From Halapricum desulfuricans (GTDB taxonomy: Archaea; Halobacteriota; Halobacteria; Halobacteriales; Haloarculaceae): 64,000 nucleotides of DNA. Below are positions 41,403 to 50,204 of the stretch, in pieces. A model generated the notes under the pieces. That model was not told where the DNA came from, did not search any database, and saw only the letters and a list, made by a program, of their open reading frames with translations. How positions within the stretch are numbered: position 1 is the first letter of the stretch; each line of letters begins with the position of its first letter. The DNA is taken from positions 1 through 64,000 of the forward strand of contig NZ_CP064787.1 of NCBI RefSeq assembly GCF_017094505.1, in the 5' to 3' direction. Made by a program: the position numbers and the translations under genes.

Positions 41403-43885
41403 CGGATCTTGATGGCGAATTGACGGACGTGAACCCTACGTTCCTCGATATGTGGGGATACGACGACGAGGACGATGTGATCGGACGCTCAGCGATAGAC
41501 ATGTGGAAGGATCCTGAGCAAGCAAAGGCTGTGCTGGAGACGGTCAAGCAACGGGGACGGTGGGAAGGCGAACTCGAAGCTGTCCGGGCGGACGGGTCAA
41601 CGTTTTACGCCAGAGGGGCGGCAAGTCACCTCACAGACAGCGACGGCAACTCGGTCGGAGTGATGTCGTCCTTTTTCGACATTACCGAACGCAAAGAACG
41701 GGAGCGCGAAATTCAGAAACTCACAGAGCGACTTGACCTCGCTGTCGGGGGTGCCAATCTGGGCATTTGGGACTGGGACATGACTGCAGACGAGGTGGAG
41801 TTCAACGAGCAGTGGGCCGGAATGCTCGGCTACTCTCTCGACGAGATCGAGCCGTGTCTTGAGGCATGGGAAACACGCGTCCATCCTAGGGATATCGATG
41901 GGGTCAAAGCAGCACTCAGGGCCCACTTAGCGGGGGAAACCGACCACTACGAAACCGAACACCGAATGGAGACTGCTACCGGCGAGTGGAAATGGGTCCG
42001 AGACATCGGGAAAGTCGTCGAACGGGGCGAAGACGGCGAGCCGGTTCGGGCCGTCGGCATCCACCTCGATATCGACGACCGCAAGGCGTACGAACAACAG
42101 CTGAAAGAAGAGCGGGACATGTTCACGCAGGGTCCCGCAGTCGTCTTCAAGTGGCGAGAGGCGGAGGGATGGCCGGTCGAGTACGTCTCCGAGAACGTCG
42201 AAGACGTGCTCGGGTACACGGCCGACACGTTCCAGTCGGGAGCGATAGGCTACGCGGACGTCATCCACGACCGGGACCGCGAGCGGGTGTTCGAGGAAGC
42301 CGCCGAACACAGCGACGGGGAGACCGACCAGTTCAGTCACGACCCGTACCGGACTGTCACTCCCGACGGAACCGTTCGATGGGTACTCGATCACACGAAA
42401 AACATCCGCCAGGACGGCGAAATCACCCATCGGCTGGGATATCTCGTCGATATCACCGAGCGCAAAGAACGGGAACAGGAGCTTCGTCGGACGAACACCG
42501 TCCTCCGCACGATCGTCGAAAGTCTTCCGATGGACGTGCTTGTCGAGGACGCCGAACGGGATATACTCATGGCGAATAACTTGCTGGGGGAGACGCTCGG
42601 CATACCGATCGCCGGTGATGAACTCATCGGGCGTGACTGCGCCACGGCGGCTGAAGAACTCAGGGATCTGTTCGCAGATCCCGAGGGATTTATCGAGGGG
42701 ATCACCGAACGGGTCGAACGACGAGAACCGGTTCAAAATGAGGAACTACCCCTCGCCGACGGTCGTGTGCTCGAACGCGATTACGTGCCGTACACCTTGC
42801 CTGAGGGCGAGGCGCACTTGTGGCTATATCGCGACGTAACGGAACGCAAGCAGCGCGAGCGGGAACTCGAACGGACTAGCCAGTTCCTGAGAGGGACACA
42901 GGAGGTCGCACACGTCGGTGGGTGGGAGTTTGACCTGCAGTCTGAGACGTTGCGGTGGTCCGATGAAGTGTATCGCATTCACGGCGTGCCACTGGACGCC
43001 GACGTGACATTTGAAGACGCTATCAAATTCTATCATCCAGACGATAACGGTACGATCCGAGAAGCTTTGGACCGTCTCATGACGGAGGGCGACCCGTACG
43101 ACCTGGAGTTGCGGATTGTCACAGCAGACGGCGACGTACGCTGGGTGCGCACGCTCGGAGAACCGATATATGAAGCTGAAGCGATCGTCGCCGTCCATGG
43201 AACGTTTCAGGACATCACCGAGCGGAAACAGAGAGAACAGGAGATTCAGCGACAGAATAGCCGCCTCAGCGAGTTTGCCAGCGTCGTCTCCCACGACCTC
43301 CGCAATCCACTCACTGTCGCCAAGGCGCGGGCAACGCTGCTGGAAGATCGGTGTGACGGCGCACCCCAGATACACCTCGACGCGATCGTGACTGCGCTAG
43401 ATCGGATGGAGAGTATCATTGCGGACACGCTCACACTCGCTCGGCAGGGAAACACCGTTGGAGAGATGGCTCCCGTTCCGATCACGAGCCTGGTTGAGCA
43501 GTGCTGGGACGGAGTCGAGACAACTGGAGCGACCCTGGACGTTGCGGACGAATTCACGATCCGCGGAGACCGTGAGCGACTCCGACACGTCTTCGAAAAC
43601 CTGTTCCGCAATGCAGTCGAACACGGCGGTGATGACGTGACGGTCCGCGTCGGACGCGCTGGCGAGGACCGGTTCTACGTTGAAGACGACGGCCCGGGAA
43701 TCCCAGTGGATGACCGCGAAACGGTCTTCCAAGCAGGTCATACGTCGGCAACTGAGGGGACGGGCTTCGGGCTCACGATCGTCAAGCGGATCGCAGAGGC
43801 ACACGGCTGGGAGGTGAGTATTACGGACGGCCGAGACGGCGGCGGTCGATTCGAGTTCGACGGTGTCGAAGTGGGCAGCGAGTAG
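41348..43885 (+). CDS. Multi-PAS histidine kinase, 3' part of the split sensor
   Basis: 845 residues. Five PAS domains in tandem, each closed by a DITERK-type motif (about 1-120, 121-243, 244-372, 373-500, 501-630). Then HisKA with ASVVSHDLRNPLTVAKARAT (His about 649), the N-box LFRNAVEHG, G1 VEDDGPGIP and G2 GTGFGLTIVKRIAEAHGW. No transmembrane segment is evident, so it is a cytoplasmic sensor. The first PAS begins MLQRYQYAYESALSAIAIAD, which in related proteins follows directly on the preceding PAS. The ATG at 41348 may allow separate translation. Confidence 0.88.
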   Translation: MLQRYQYAYESALSAIAIADLDGELTDVNPTFLDMWGYDDEDDVIGRSAIDMWKDPEQAKAVLETVKQRGRWEGELEAVRADGSTFYARGAASHLTDSDGNSVGVMSSFFDITERKEREREIQKLTERLDLAVGGANLGIWDWDMTADEVEFNEQWAGMLGYSLDEIEPCLEAWETRVHPRDIDGVKAALRAHLAGETDHYETEHRMETATGEWKWVRDIGKVVERGEDGEPVRAVGIHLDIDDRKAYEQQLKEERDMFTQGPAVVFKWREAEGWPVEYVSENVEDVLGYTADTFQSGAIGYADVIHDRDRERVFEEAAEHSDGETDQFSHDPYRTVTPDGTVRWVLDHTKNIRQDGEITHRLGYLVDITERKEREQELRRTNTVLRTIVESLPMDVLVEDAERDILMANNLLGETLGIPIAGDELIGRDCATAAEELRDLFADPEGFIEGITERVERREPVQNEELPLADGRVLERDYVPYTLPEGEAHLWLYRDVTERKQRERELERTSQFLRGTQEVAHVGGWEFDLQSETLRWSDEVYRIHGVPLDADVTFEDAIKFYHPDDNGTIREALDRLMTEGDPYDLELRIVTADGDVRWVRTLGEPIYEAEAIVAVHGTFQDITERKQREQEIQRQNSRLSEFASVVSHDLRNPLTVAKARATLLEDRCDGAPQIHLDAIVTALDRMESIIADTLTLARQGNTVGEMAPVPITSLVEQCWDGVETTGATLDVADEFTIRGDRERLRHVFENLFRNAVEHGGDDVTVRVGRAGEDRFYVEDDGPGIPVDDRETVFQAGHTSATEGTGFGLTIVKRIAEAHGWEVSITDGRDGGGRFEFDGVEVGSE

Positions 43886-43948
43886 ATCCCGCGTACCAAC
43901 TTCTCCCGAGTCGCACAGTCGTCTCGGAACACACTGCGCTCGCACCGT

Positions 43949-44240
43949 GTCTCATTTACCGTAACCGCAACAGTACGCCGATTGATAACCCGTCATTTCC
44001 GAGCTGCCGGAATTCGAAACGCCTCGCGCCTACAAAGTCGATTCGGTCGACGGTCGGACGAGCATCTCCGGTGCCTACTGTCGAACTTTCCACCGAAATC
44101 ACGGCTGATCCTCTCTGGATTCGGCGTTTCGTGTTCTGCCGCTTGAGTGTGTGCCTTCGCTCAATGCGCGCCGGGCGAGCGGTGGCTGGGCGAGTTCGCA
44201 TCCATCCACGCTGGTTCCAACAGGGAAAACCAATCGCTTC
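43949..44240 (+). repeat. Long island repeat L, copy 7 (diverged)
   Basis: Left half tctcatttaccgtaaccg and gctgccggaattcgaaacgc, core degenerate (atctccggtgcctactg), right half gaaatcacggctgatc, cgggcgagcggtgg, atccatccacgctggttcca. It is the last L copy and probably marks the right side of the island. Confidence 0.65.
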
Positions 44241-44317
44241 TCGAGTCTGCGTGTGCCGAACGCCCCGGTCACAGTACCTGTTGAGTACCGGTAGCTCAGC
44301 TCTCGTCGGCCACGGCC

Positions 44318-44397
44318 ATACTGGTAGCTGTCGGTTCGTAACGAGGTCCGGCACGACGGCGTGTCAGATCATTTTGAAGTGGTATAGCCACCAGTAT
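44318..44397. repeat. Palindromic MITE-like element, family 2, copy C
   Basis: An 80-base element. Terminal repeats atactggtagct and agccaccagtat (one mismatch), with a central stem around ccggcacgacggcgtgtcag. It matches the two units at 62236-62395. The stop codon of the sugar dehydrogenase gene, on the minus strand, is read from its right terminal repeat. Confidence 0.75.
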
Positions 44398-45593
44398 CAC
44401 TCATCGGGCGCAATGCGATATATCGGCGCGTTGTCGGCATCAACCGCTGCGTAGAGGTGGCCCGAGACCGGTGAAACTGCCACGTCGCGAATGCGATGAT
44501 CGCGGTCGGCAAGTAGCGGATTTACCTCTGTCACTTCGCGACCGTCAACCGTGAAGTGCGCGAGGTATCGTTTCGCCAGGCCGGCGATGAACAGGTCGCC
44601 ACGCCAGTCGGGGAACGCGTCCCCGTCGTAGAAGGCGGCCCCGCTCGGCGGGAACCCGCCGCTCCCGCAGTCCCACCCGTAGACGGGTGCAACTACGTCT
44701 TCACGCTCCTCGTGCGGGACGCCGACCGGGTCGTCGGTGCCGTATCTACATGAGTTGTCGGCGACGGGCCAGCCGTAGTTCCCTCCCTCTTCGAGAATAT
44801 TGATCTCGTCACCGTCGCGTTCTCCGAACTCCGTCTCCCAGACTGCACCGGTTTCAGGATGTACCGCGAGTCCCTGCGGATTTCGGTTTCCGAAGGTGAA
44901 GACTGCACCCGAAGCGCCCGGATCGTCGACGAACGGATTCGAATCAGGGATCGACCCGTCGTCGTGGAGTCGCAGCACCGAACCGAGGTCGTTGTCACGC
45001 AGTTGTGCGACGTGGTTCGGACCGAAGTTCTTGAACTGCCGGTCGCCGACGCTGACGTACAGGTACCCTTCGGTATCAAAGACCGCCCGTGAGCCGTAGT
45101 GGCCGTCCGACGCGACGAACGGGCGGGCAGTGTAGATCGGCTCGAAGTCATCGATCTGCTCCCGGTCGCGCCCCAGTCGTCCGCGACCGACTCGTGCGGT
45201 CGAACCGTTCTCATCCCCAACGGAGTAAGTGAGATAGACGAATTGGTTCGAGTCGAACTCAGGGTGTAGCGTCACGTCCAGCAGCCCGCCTTGGCCGCGT
45301 GCATAGACCGCTGGGGTCCCTGCCAGTGCGGTTCGGTCGCCGGTTTTCGGGTCCGTCAGCAGGAGCCGCCCTGTCTGTTCGGTCACCAGCAGACCCGACT
45401 CGTCGGGGAGGAAAGCGAGTCCCCAGGGGTTTGACATACCAGTCAGCGCCTCGGTAACCTCGATACCGGTGGCCGAGGCATCCGAGGGGGTGGCTTCGGA
45501 CTCCTCTTCGAAAACGCTGGTACAGCCCGCGACCGAGCCAGAGAGCGCCACTGCTGCGAGCAGCCGGCGGCGAGACATGTTTACATTAACCAT
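44397..45593 (-). CDS. PQQ-dependent sugar dehydrogenase, Tat lipoprotein
   Basis: A 398-residue beta-propeller enzyme of the soluble glucose/aldose dehydrogenase (GSDH) family. The Tat lipoprotein signal is SRRRLLAAVALSGSVAGC (Cys about 23). Propeller and active-site blocks include LTGMSNPWGLAFLPD, YARGQGGLLDVTLHP, DGHYGSRAVFDTEGYLYVSV, TFGNRNPQGLAVHP and EFGERDGDEINILEEGGNYG. It oxidises aldoses outside the cell if PQQ is available. A second ATG five codons in is also possible. The TGA stop lies in a palindromic element, so the C-terminus may be slightly altered. Confidence 0.88.
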   Translation of the reverse strand: MVNVNMSRRRLLAAVALSGSVAGCTSVFEEESEATPSDASATGIEVTEALTGMSNPWGLAFLPDESGLLVTEQTGRLLLTDPKTGDRTALAGTPAVYARGQGGLLDVTLHPEFDSNQFVYLTYSVGDENGSTARVGRGRLGRDREQIDDFEPIYTARPFVASDGHYGSRAVFDTEGYLYVSVGDRQFKNFGPNHVAQLRDNDLGSVLRLHDDGSIPDSNPFVDDPGASGAVFTFGNRNPQGLAVHPETGAVWETEFGERDGDEINILEEGGNYGWPVADNSCRYGTDDPVGVPHEEREDVVAPVYGWDCGSGGFPPSGAAFYDGDAFPDWRGDLFIAGLAKRYLAHFTVDGREVTEVNPLLADRDHRIRDVAVSPVSGHLYAAVDADNAPIYRIAPDE

Positions 45594-45649
45594 GTGTAGT
45601 CATCGCACTACGCATATTTGACTTCTCCCCGCGCTGAGGCGCTACTTGT

Positions 45650-45705
45650 CTACAGGCGGGCAGGCCGAGTGCCTCGGAGCTCGACCCCGAGGCGGTTCAC
45701 GTCTG
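45650..45705. mobile_element. IS200/IS605-type end remnant
   Basis: ctacaggcgggcaggccg and agtgcctcgg match the end of the element at 14684-15185. A stem gcctcgg/ccgaggc lies at about 45671-45693, followed by cggttcacgtctgag. This is a left-end-type fragment without a transposase, in the gap between the sugar dehydrogenase and MATE genes. Confidence 0.5.
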
Positions 45706-45814
45706 AGTACGTGCGCAGCGACCACGTCACTCGTCGGCGAGCAGTCCGCGCGATCGATCTCGGAGACGCCCGTCTGGAGGACGACGCTTTCGTCCTGGAG
45801 AAGGGATGCAGTGG

Positions 45815-47329
45815 TCAGTCTGTCCCGACTGCGTCGCTCCCTCCGGGCGAGGGTTCGCCGTCGTCCGGACTTGCCTGCTCGATGACGGCCTCCTTCCAGG
45901 TCCCGCGGGTGAACCACAGCGTGGCGACGGTCCCGCCGATGATGTCACCGGCGGCGAACCCGATCCATATGCCCAGCACGCCGAGGAAGCCGGGGTTGAC
46001 AGCGAGCAGATACACCAGCGGGACGCGGCCGAGCCACAGCGCGATGACCGACAGGACCATCGCCGTCCGGGTGTTGCCCGCGCCGCGGAACGCCCCGAGC
46101 ATGACCTGGAAGACGCCCATGAAGCCGAACTCGACGGCCCTGACCTGAAGGTACGTCGCCGCGAACGCGAGCGTGATCGCCGCATTCTCGGTGCCCGTTC
46201 CGAGGAACACGCCGACGATTGGCTCGGGGAAGACGAAGGCCACGACTGCCGCGATCAGGAGGACCGCGACGGCAGTCTTCGCAGCGATCCACGTGGCCCG
46301 CTCGGCCCGGTCCGGCTTCTCGGCTCCCAGGTTCTGCCCGACCATGGTGTTGGTCGCCCGCCCCAGTCCCAGCGACGGGAGGAAGACAACCGTCCCGATC
46401 CGATTTGTGAGGCTGTAGGCGGCCACGACCATCGGCGAGAACATCGACACCATCGCAGTCATCGTGAGCTGGCCGAGTGCGGCCGCCGACTGTTCGGCCG
46501 TCGTCGGCAGTCCCAGGTCGACGATCTTCCGAATGACCTCCACGTCCGGACGCAGGTGGTGGACCCGGACGTCGGGGCCGTACCCGCCGAAAAACAGCAG
46601 GCCGATGCCGACGACCGCTGCCAGCCCCCGAGAGGAGACCGTCGCGAGCGCGGCCCCGCCGATGCCGAGTCCGCCAAAGCCCGTCATGTCCGTGAGTGTC
46701 GCCCCAATCGCGTTCAGGCCCGGCAGCGCAAACAGCGGATTGCCGGCGAACCCGAAGATGAGGATCGGGTCGATAACAACGTTGAGCACGACGCTGCCGG
46801 CCATGACGTACATCGGCGTCTTCGTGTCGCCGTACCCGCGCATGACTGTCGAGAAGACGAAGAAGGCAAACAGGAACGGCAAGCCCAGATAGAAAATCTC
46901 CATGTAGTCGTTGGCCAGCGGGATGATCTGTTCGGTCGTCGCCGCGCCCGAGGGCAACAGCGCGAGCAACTGATCGGAGAGCAGAAATCCGAGGACTCCC
47001 AGAACTGCGGCCATCCCGATGACGAAGGTCAGCTGGTTGCCGGCGACCTTCCCCGCCGAGCCCTCGCTGTCTGCACCCGTGTACTGGGCCACCAGGATCG
47101 CACCCGCGGCGTTGAACCCGCCGGCGACCGAAATGAAAAGGAACACCAGCGGCCACGCGATGCCCAATGCGCCGACCGCGTCGGTTGAGTAGTGCCCCAG
47201 CCAGATCGTATCAGTCACGTTGTAGGCGACGTTCAACAGCTGAAAGACCACCAGTGGCCACGCGATGTCGAGCATCGGGCGGAACAGTCTCCCCTCCGTC
47301 ACGTTCGTCTGTGGCCCAGACTCGTCCAC
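45815..47329 (-). CDS. MATE family multidrug/cation antiporter
   Basis: A 504-residue membrane transporter with about 12 helices in two homologous halves. Family blocks: MLDIAWPLVVFQLLNVAYNV near the start, FNAAGAILVAQYTGA, YGDTKTPMYVMAGSVVLNVV, and the second-half match GLGRATNTMVGQNLGAEKPD with GAFRGAGNTRTAMVLSV. It exports organic cations or drugs driven by Na+ or H+. Substrate unknown. Confidence 0.92.
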   Translation of the reverse strand: MDESGPQTNVTEGRLFRPMLDIAWPLVVFQLLNVAYNVTDTIWLGHYSTDAVGALGIAWPLVFLFISVAGGFNAAGAILVAQYTGADSEGSAGKVAGNQLTFVIGMAAVLGVLGFLLSDQLLALLPSGAATTEQIIPLANDYMEIFYLGLPFLFAFFVFSTVMRGYGDTKTPMYVMAGSVVLNVVIDPILIFGFAGNPLFALPGLNAIGATLTDMTGFGGLGIGGAALATVSSRGLAAVVGIGLLFFGGYGPDVRVHHLRPDVEVIRKIVDLGLPTTAEQSAAALGQLTMTAMVSMFSPMVVAAYSLTNRIGTVVFLPSLGLGRATNTMVGQNLGAEKPDRAERATWIAAKTAVAVLLIAAVVAFVFPEPIVGVFLGTGTENAAITLAFAATYLQVRAVEFGFMGVFQVMLGAFRGAGNTRTAMVLSVIALWLGRVPLVYLLAVNPGFLGVLGIWIGFAAGDIIGGTVATLWFTRGTWKEAVIEQASPDDGEPSPGGSDAVGTD

Positions 47330-47379
47330 GACGAGATATATCAGCCGGTGGTGTTTATATCCCCTTCGAAACGCGCGGG

Positions 47380-47690
47380 GGCGAGCAATTCGCGGGCAGG
47401 CGCCGTCTCGCTCAATCGGCGACCCCGATCAGTACGTCTCCTCGAGGTGTCTCGTCGAGCGGTGCTTTCGGAGGGAACTTCGATCAGTCCGTCGTGGGTG
47501 CCGAAGGCGACGGCCCGCGTCTCGTCGGGACGGAAGAAAATGTCAACGCAAAACCCCTCTGAAAGAGGTCCGGGGTCGCGTTCGACGAACAGCGCCGCCG
47601 CCGGCGTGACCGGACGACGGCACTGAGCCTCTGTTTGAGTGTTGCCGTGGCCGTCTCGTTCACGTTGCGTCGATGGCAGAGGTCGCTATC
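47380..47690 (-). other. Possible decayed coding fragment
   Basis: In the 515-base gap upstream of the TnpB element, one minus-strand frame is open without a start codon. It contains FCVDIFFRPDETRAVAFGTH followed by DGLIEVPSE, which looks protein-like. No family is recognised. The rest of 47330-47845 holds only the left flank of the TnpB element. Confidence 0.25.
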
Positions 47691-47845
47691 GAGCCGTGCA
47701 TTCCGCGCTCTGTGGAGTGGGGTGAACTCCCGATACTCGATGGGTGACGTAACAGTTACAAAATTCGGCAGTAAACAGCAGTAGTCAGCAGCAAATCGAG
47801 AAGCTACCCCAAACGTTTAAATGTATATTTAATCTACATTGGGGT

Positions 47846-47983
47846 ATGGCCGAGTTCACATTCCAAGGCGAGGAAGCAATCACGAAGGATGTAACCAAAA
47901 CAGGAACGGGCGCACACGTCTTCGTTCCGAAAGAATGGCTTGGTGAAGAAGTCGCCGTCATCCGACTATCCCAAGACGACTGA
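47846..47983 (+). CDS. DUF2080-type transposase-associated protein
   Basis: A 45-residue protein MAEFTFQGEEAITKDVTKTG, TGAHVFVPKEWLGEEVAVIR, LSQDD. It resembles the DUF2080 family that accompanies haloarchaeal tnpB genes and looks like an AbrB-like or antitoxin-type swapped hairpin. It ends 10 bases before the tnpB start, so the two are cotranscribed. It may regulate the element. Confidence 0.8.
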   Translation: MAEFTFQGEEAITKDVTKTGTGAHVFVPKEWLGEEVAVIRLSQDD

Positions 47984-47993
47984 TACTACATAC

Positions 47994-49721
47994 ATGTCCT
48001 CTACACACCTCTCCCTCCCACTCCGCTTGCCAGCCGAGGAGCGAGAGCGATACAACCGACTCGCCACGCTCACCACGCAGACAGCAAACACGCTTATCGA
48101 GCAGTACTGGACGCCAGACCATCTCACCGAGATTACTGAATCCTCGTATCAAGCGTGGAAATACTTTGACGAACACGAAGCGTTTGACGAGTTCAACATC
48201 TACCTCCCTTCCAGATACAAACGCTGCCTGTTGCAGAAAGTCGGTGAAACCCTGCGAAGCCACGCCGACAAACGAGACGCTTTTCAGACTATCAAGCCGC
48301 TCCTCCCAAACCACAAGATTCGACGCATCCATACCCGACGAATCAAGGAACGACTCTGGGACTCCGACGAATACCTCTCCTCTGGGTACGTTGACCTCCT
48401 CATCGACCAGTTGAACGCCTACTACGACGTTCACGGCACGTATCCAGATACGTACTTCGACTTCCAAGACTGCCCTGAATACTCCTCTGGCGTGTTACCG
48501 TATTCAGCAGATGACGGGCCAACTAGCGGACAGGCAGTCAAATATAGCTACGACGAATCCACGCAACAACTCACTGTCGAACTCAAAACCCCTGATACAC
48601 TTGAAGCCGACACGTGGGGTGACTGGACATGGACAGAATACACCTTAGATGGCTACGACGCCTTTCACGAACTCGTCGACAACGGCAGTCTCTCCGCTCC
48701 ATCATTCCAACCTAACACGTCGAAGAGAGGAGATGACTACTACGAGTTATCCTTCCCTGTCGAAGTCGAACAGAGAGACACTCCTGACGATGTTGAAACC
48801 GTATTGGCGATTGATGGTGGTCTTCGCAAAGACGCTACGGCTGTCGTCGTGGACAGTGATGGCGAACAACTCTCAACGCCATACTTTATTCAAAACACCG
48901 AACGGGAGCGAATGCGGGACCTGAATCGGGAACGCAGTCAACTCAACTCGAAACTCGCTCATCTACGCCGACAGGGACGCGACCATACAGACCACTTTAA
49001 ACACGTGCAATCGGAGTACGAGCGAGTGAACAACAAGCTTCGGCACAAGCGCGAGCAACTTGTCCACGACGTATCCAACCAAATCCTCGCACTCGCCGTA
49101 GTGTACGACGTGGACGCTATCGTCCATGAAGACCTGCGGTCACTCTCACCACCACGGGGTGACGGACAGCTCTCATGGGAACTGTCATCATGGGCACGTC
49201 GAGAGATTATCGAGAGCATCAAATACCGCGCCGATATTGCGGGTATTCACGTTGAGAGAGTGTATGCAGGAAACACGAGTCGGTCGTGTCCTCGCTGTGG
49301 CTCGACAGGACATACAACGAAATCGCCTGACCACGACTACGAGGTCTGGCACGGCGGTCACTTCCGTTGCGACAACTCGCGGTGTGGCTTTCAGGCTGAC
49401 CGTGACTACGTTGGCGCTGTCAACGTGGCCCGCGTGTTTTACGCGGAGTCGGACTCGCTAGACTCTGGTTTCACGTCTTCCTATACGGGAGACTCTGAAA
49501 TCGAGGTAGCTGGCCGTTCCGCTGGCTCGCGTCCCACGTTCGGCAACGCCCCCGTCGCATATACTGGACAGTCGGGAGTGACTGCTGGTGGTGGGTCGGC
49601 GTTTATCGCGCCCGCTGTCACTCCGACAGGGACGAAAAACAATGGCAGCAAAAGTTCTGTGTCAAGCCCAGCGACACACAGTTACTCTCGCTTCGTGCGA
49701 GATGCTGCTGTTTGCTGCTGA
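47994..49721 (+). CDS. tnpB: TnpB RNA-guided nuclease, IS1341 type
   Basis: A 575-residue protein, longer than the usual 370-430. The RuvC acidic triad is intact: Asp about 274 in VLAIDGGLRKDA, Glu about 379 in IVHEDLRSL, and Asp about 469 in FQADRDYVGAVNVA. The zinc-binding block CPRCGSTGH and CDNSRCGF lies between the last two. The N-terminal 270 residues form the wedge/REC part. Beyond about 480 the sequence is Ser/Gly/Thr-rich, probably because the 3' end also encodes the guide (omega) RNA. The ATG at 47994 is preferred to the earlier frame opening, which overlaps the small gene. Confidence 0.9.
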   Translation: MSSTHLSLPLRLPAEERERYNRLATLTTQTANTLIEQYWTPDHLTEITESSYQAWKYFDEHEAFDEFNIYLPSRYKRCLLQKVGETLRSHADKRDAFQTIKPLLPNHKIRRIHTRRIKERLWDSDEYLSSGYVDLLIDQLNAYYDVHGTYPDTYFDFQDCPEYSSGVLPYSADDGPTSGQAVKYSYDESTQQLTVELKTPDTLEADTWGDWTWTEYTLDGYDAFHELVDNGSLSAPSFQPNTSKRGDDYYELSFPVEVEQRDTPDDVETVLAIDGGLRKDATAVVVDSDGEQLSTPYFIQNTERERMRDLNRERSQLNSKLAHLRRQGRDHTDHFKHVQSEYERVNNKLRHKREQLVHDVSNQILALAVVYDVDAIVHEDLRSLSPPRGDGQLSWELSSWARREIIESIKYRADIAGIHVERVYAGNTSRSCPRCGSTGHTTKSPDHDYEVWHGGHFRCDNSRCGFQADRDYVGAVNVARVFYAESDSLDSGFTSSYTGDSEIEVAGRSAGSRPTFGNAPVAYTGQSGVTAGGGSAFIAPAVTPTGTKNNGSKSSVSSPATHSYSRFVRDAAVCC

Positions 49722-49781
49722 AAATTGGAACGGTAGCCGAACATCGTAGTCACTGGCAGCAGCCGGCTGGCAGCGTCGATG

Positions 49782-50168
49782 TCACGCGTTCAGTCGGTCG
49801 TGACAGTCCTCGAAGAAACCGGGGACCGAGATTTCCGCGCCCTCGGCGAGCTTGATAACCACGCCCGTCTCCTCGGTGAGATAGAGGTGGACGGCCATCG
49901 CCTTCTCGTGTTTGACCAGCAACGCTTCGGCGTCACCCAGGTGGAAGTAGACGTCCTCGACGTGATCACGGCTCAACACCGCCATCGAGCGGTGAATGAT
50001 CGTCTCGAGTTCCATCCCGGAGAGTTCGGTCTTGAGGTCCTCGCGAATGTATTTCACTTTGTAGGAGAACGTCCGGTGGTTGAACGAGGCGACCCATCGG
50101 AGGTCACCCTCGAAGCTCGTCTCCAGCCACTCGACCAGTGCGTCGTAGTTCGATGCGCCCATACCCAT
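49782..50168 (-). CDS. Conserved haloarchaeal protein, 128 residues
   Basis: Starts MGMGASNYDALVEWLETSFE and has RWVASFNHRTFSYKVKYIRE, IIHRSMAVLSRDHVEDVYFH and VIKLAEGAEISVPGFFEDC. The family pattern (about 130 residues, WxxSFN and IHRS motifs) is common in haloarchaea with no known function. No signal peptide. It lies 36 bases after the end of the Mrp operon on the same strand and could be read with it. Confidence 0.75.
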   Translation of the reverse strand: MGMGASNYDALVEWLETSFEGDLRWVASFNHRTFSYKVKYIREDLKTELSGMELETIIHRSMAVLSRDHVEDVYFHLGDAEALLVKHEKAMAVHLYLTEETGVVIKLAEGAEISVPGFFEDCHDRLNA

Positions 50169-50204
50169 ATAACGCCGCCGTCAGCTAAAAAGCTGGAGGG
50201 TCAG

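Larger units (their letters stand above)
47776..49740 (+). mobile_element. IS1341-type (IS605 superfamily) TnpB element
   Basis: Carries a DUF2080-type small gene and tnpB but no Y1 transposase tnpA. Short inverted sequences cagcagcaaa (about 47781) and tttgctgctg (about 49712) lie near the ends; exact ends are uncertain. AT-rich tttaaatgtatatttaatct at 47815-47836 is the likely promoter of the small gene. Confidence 0.75.
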
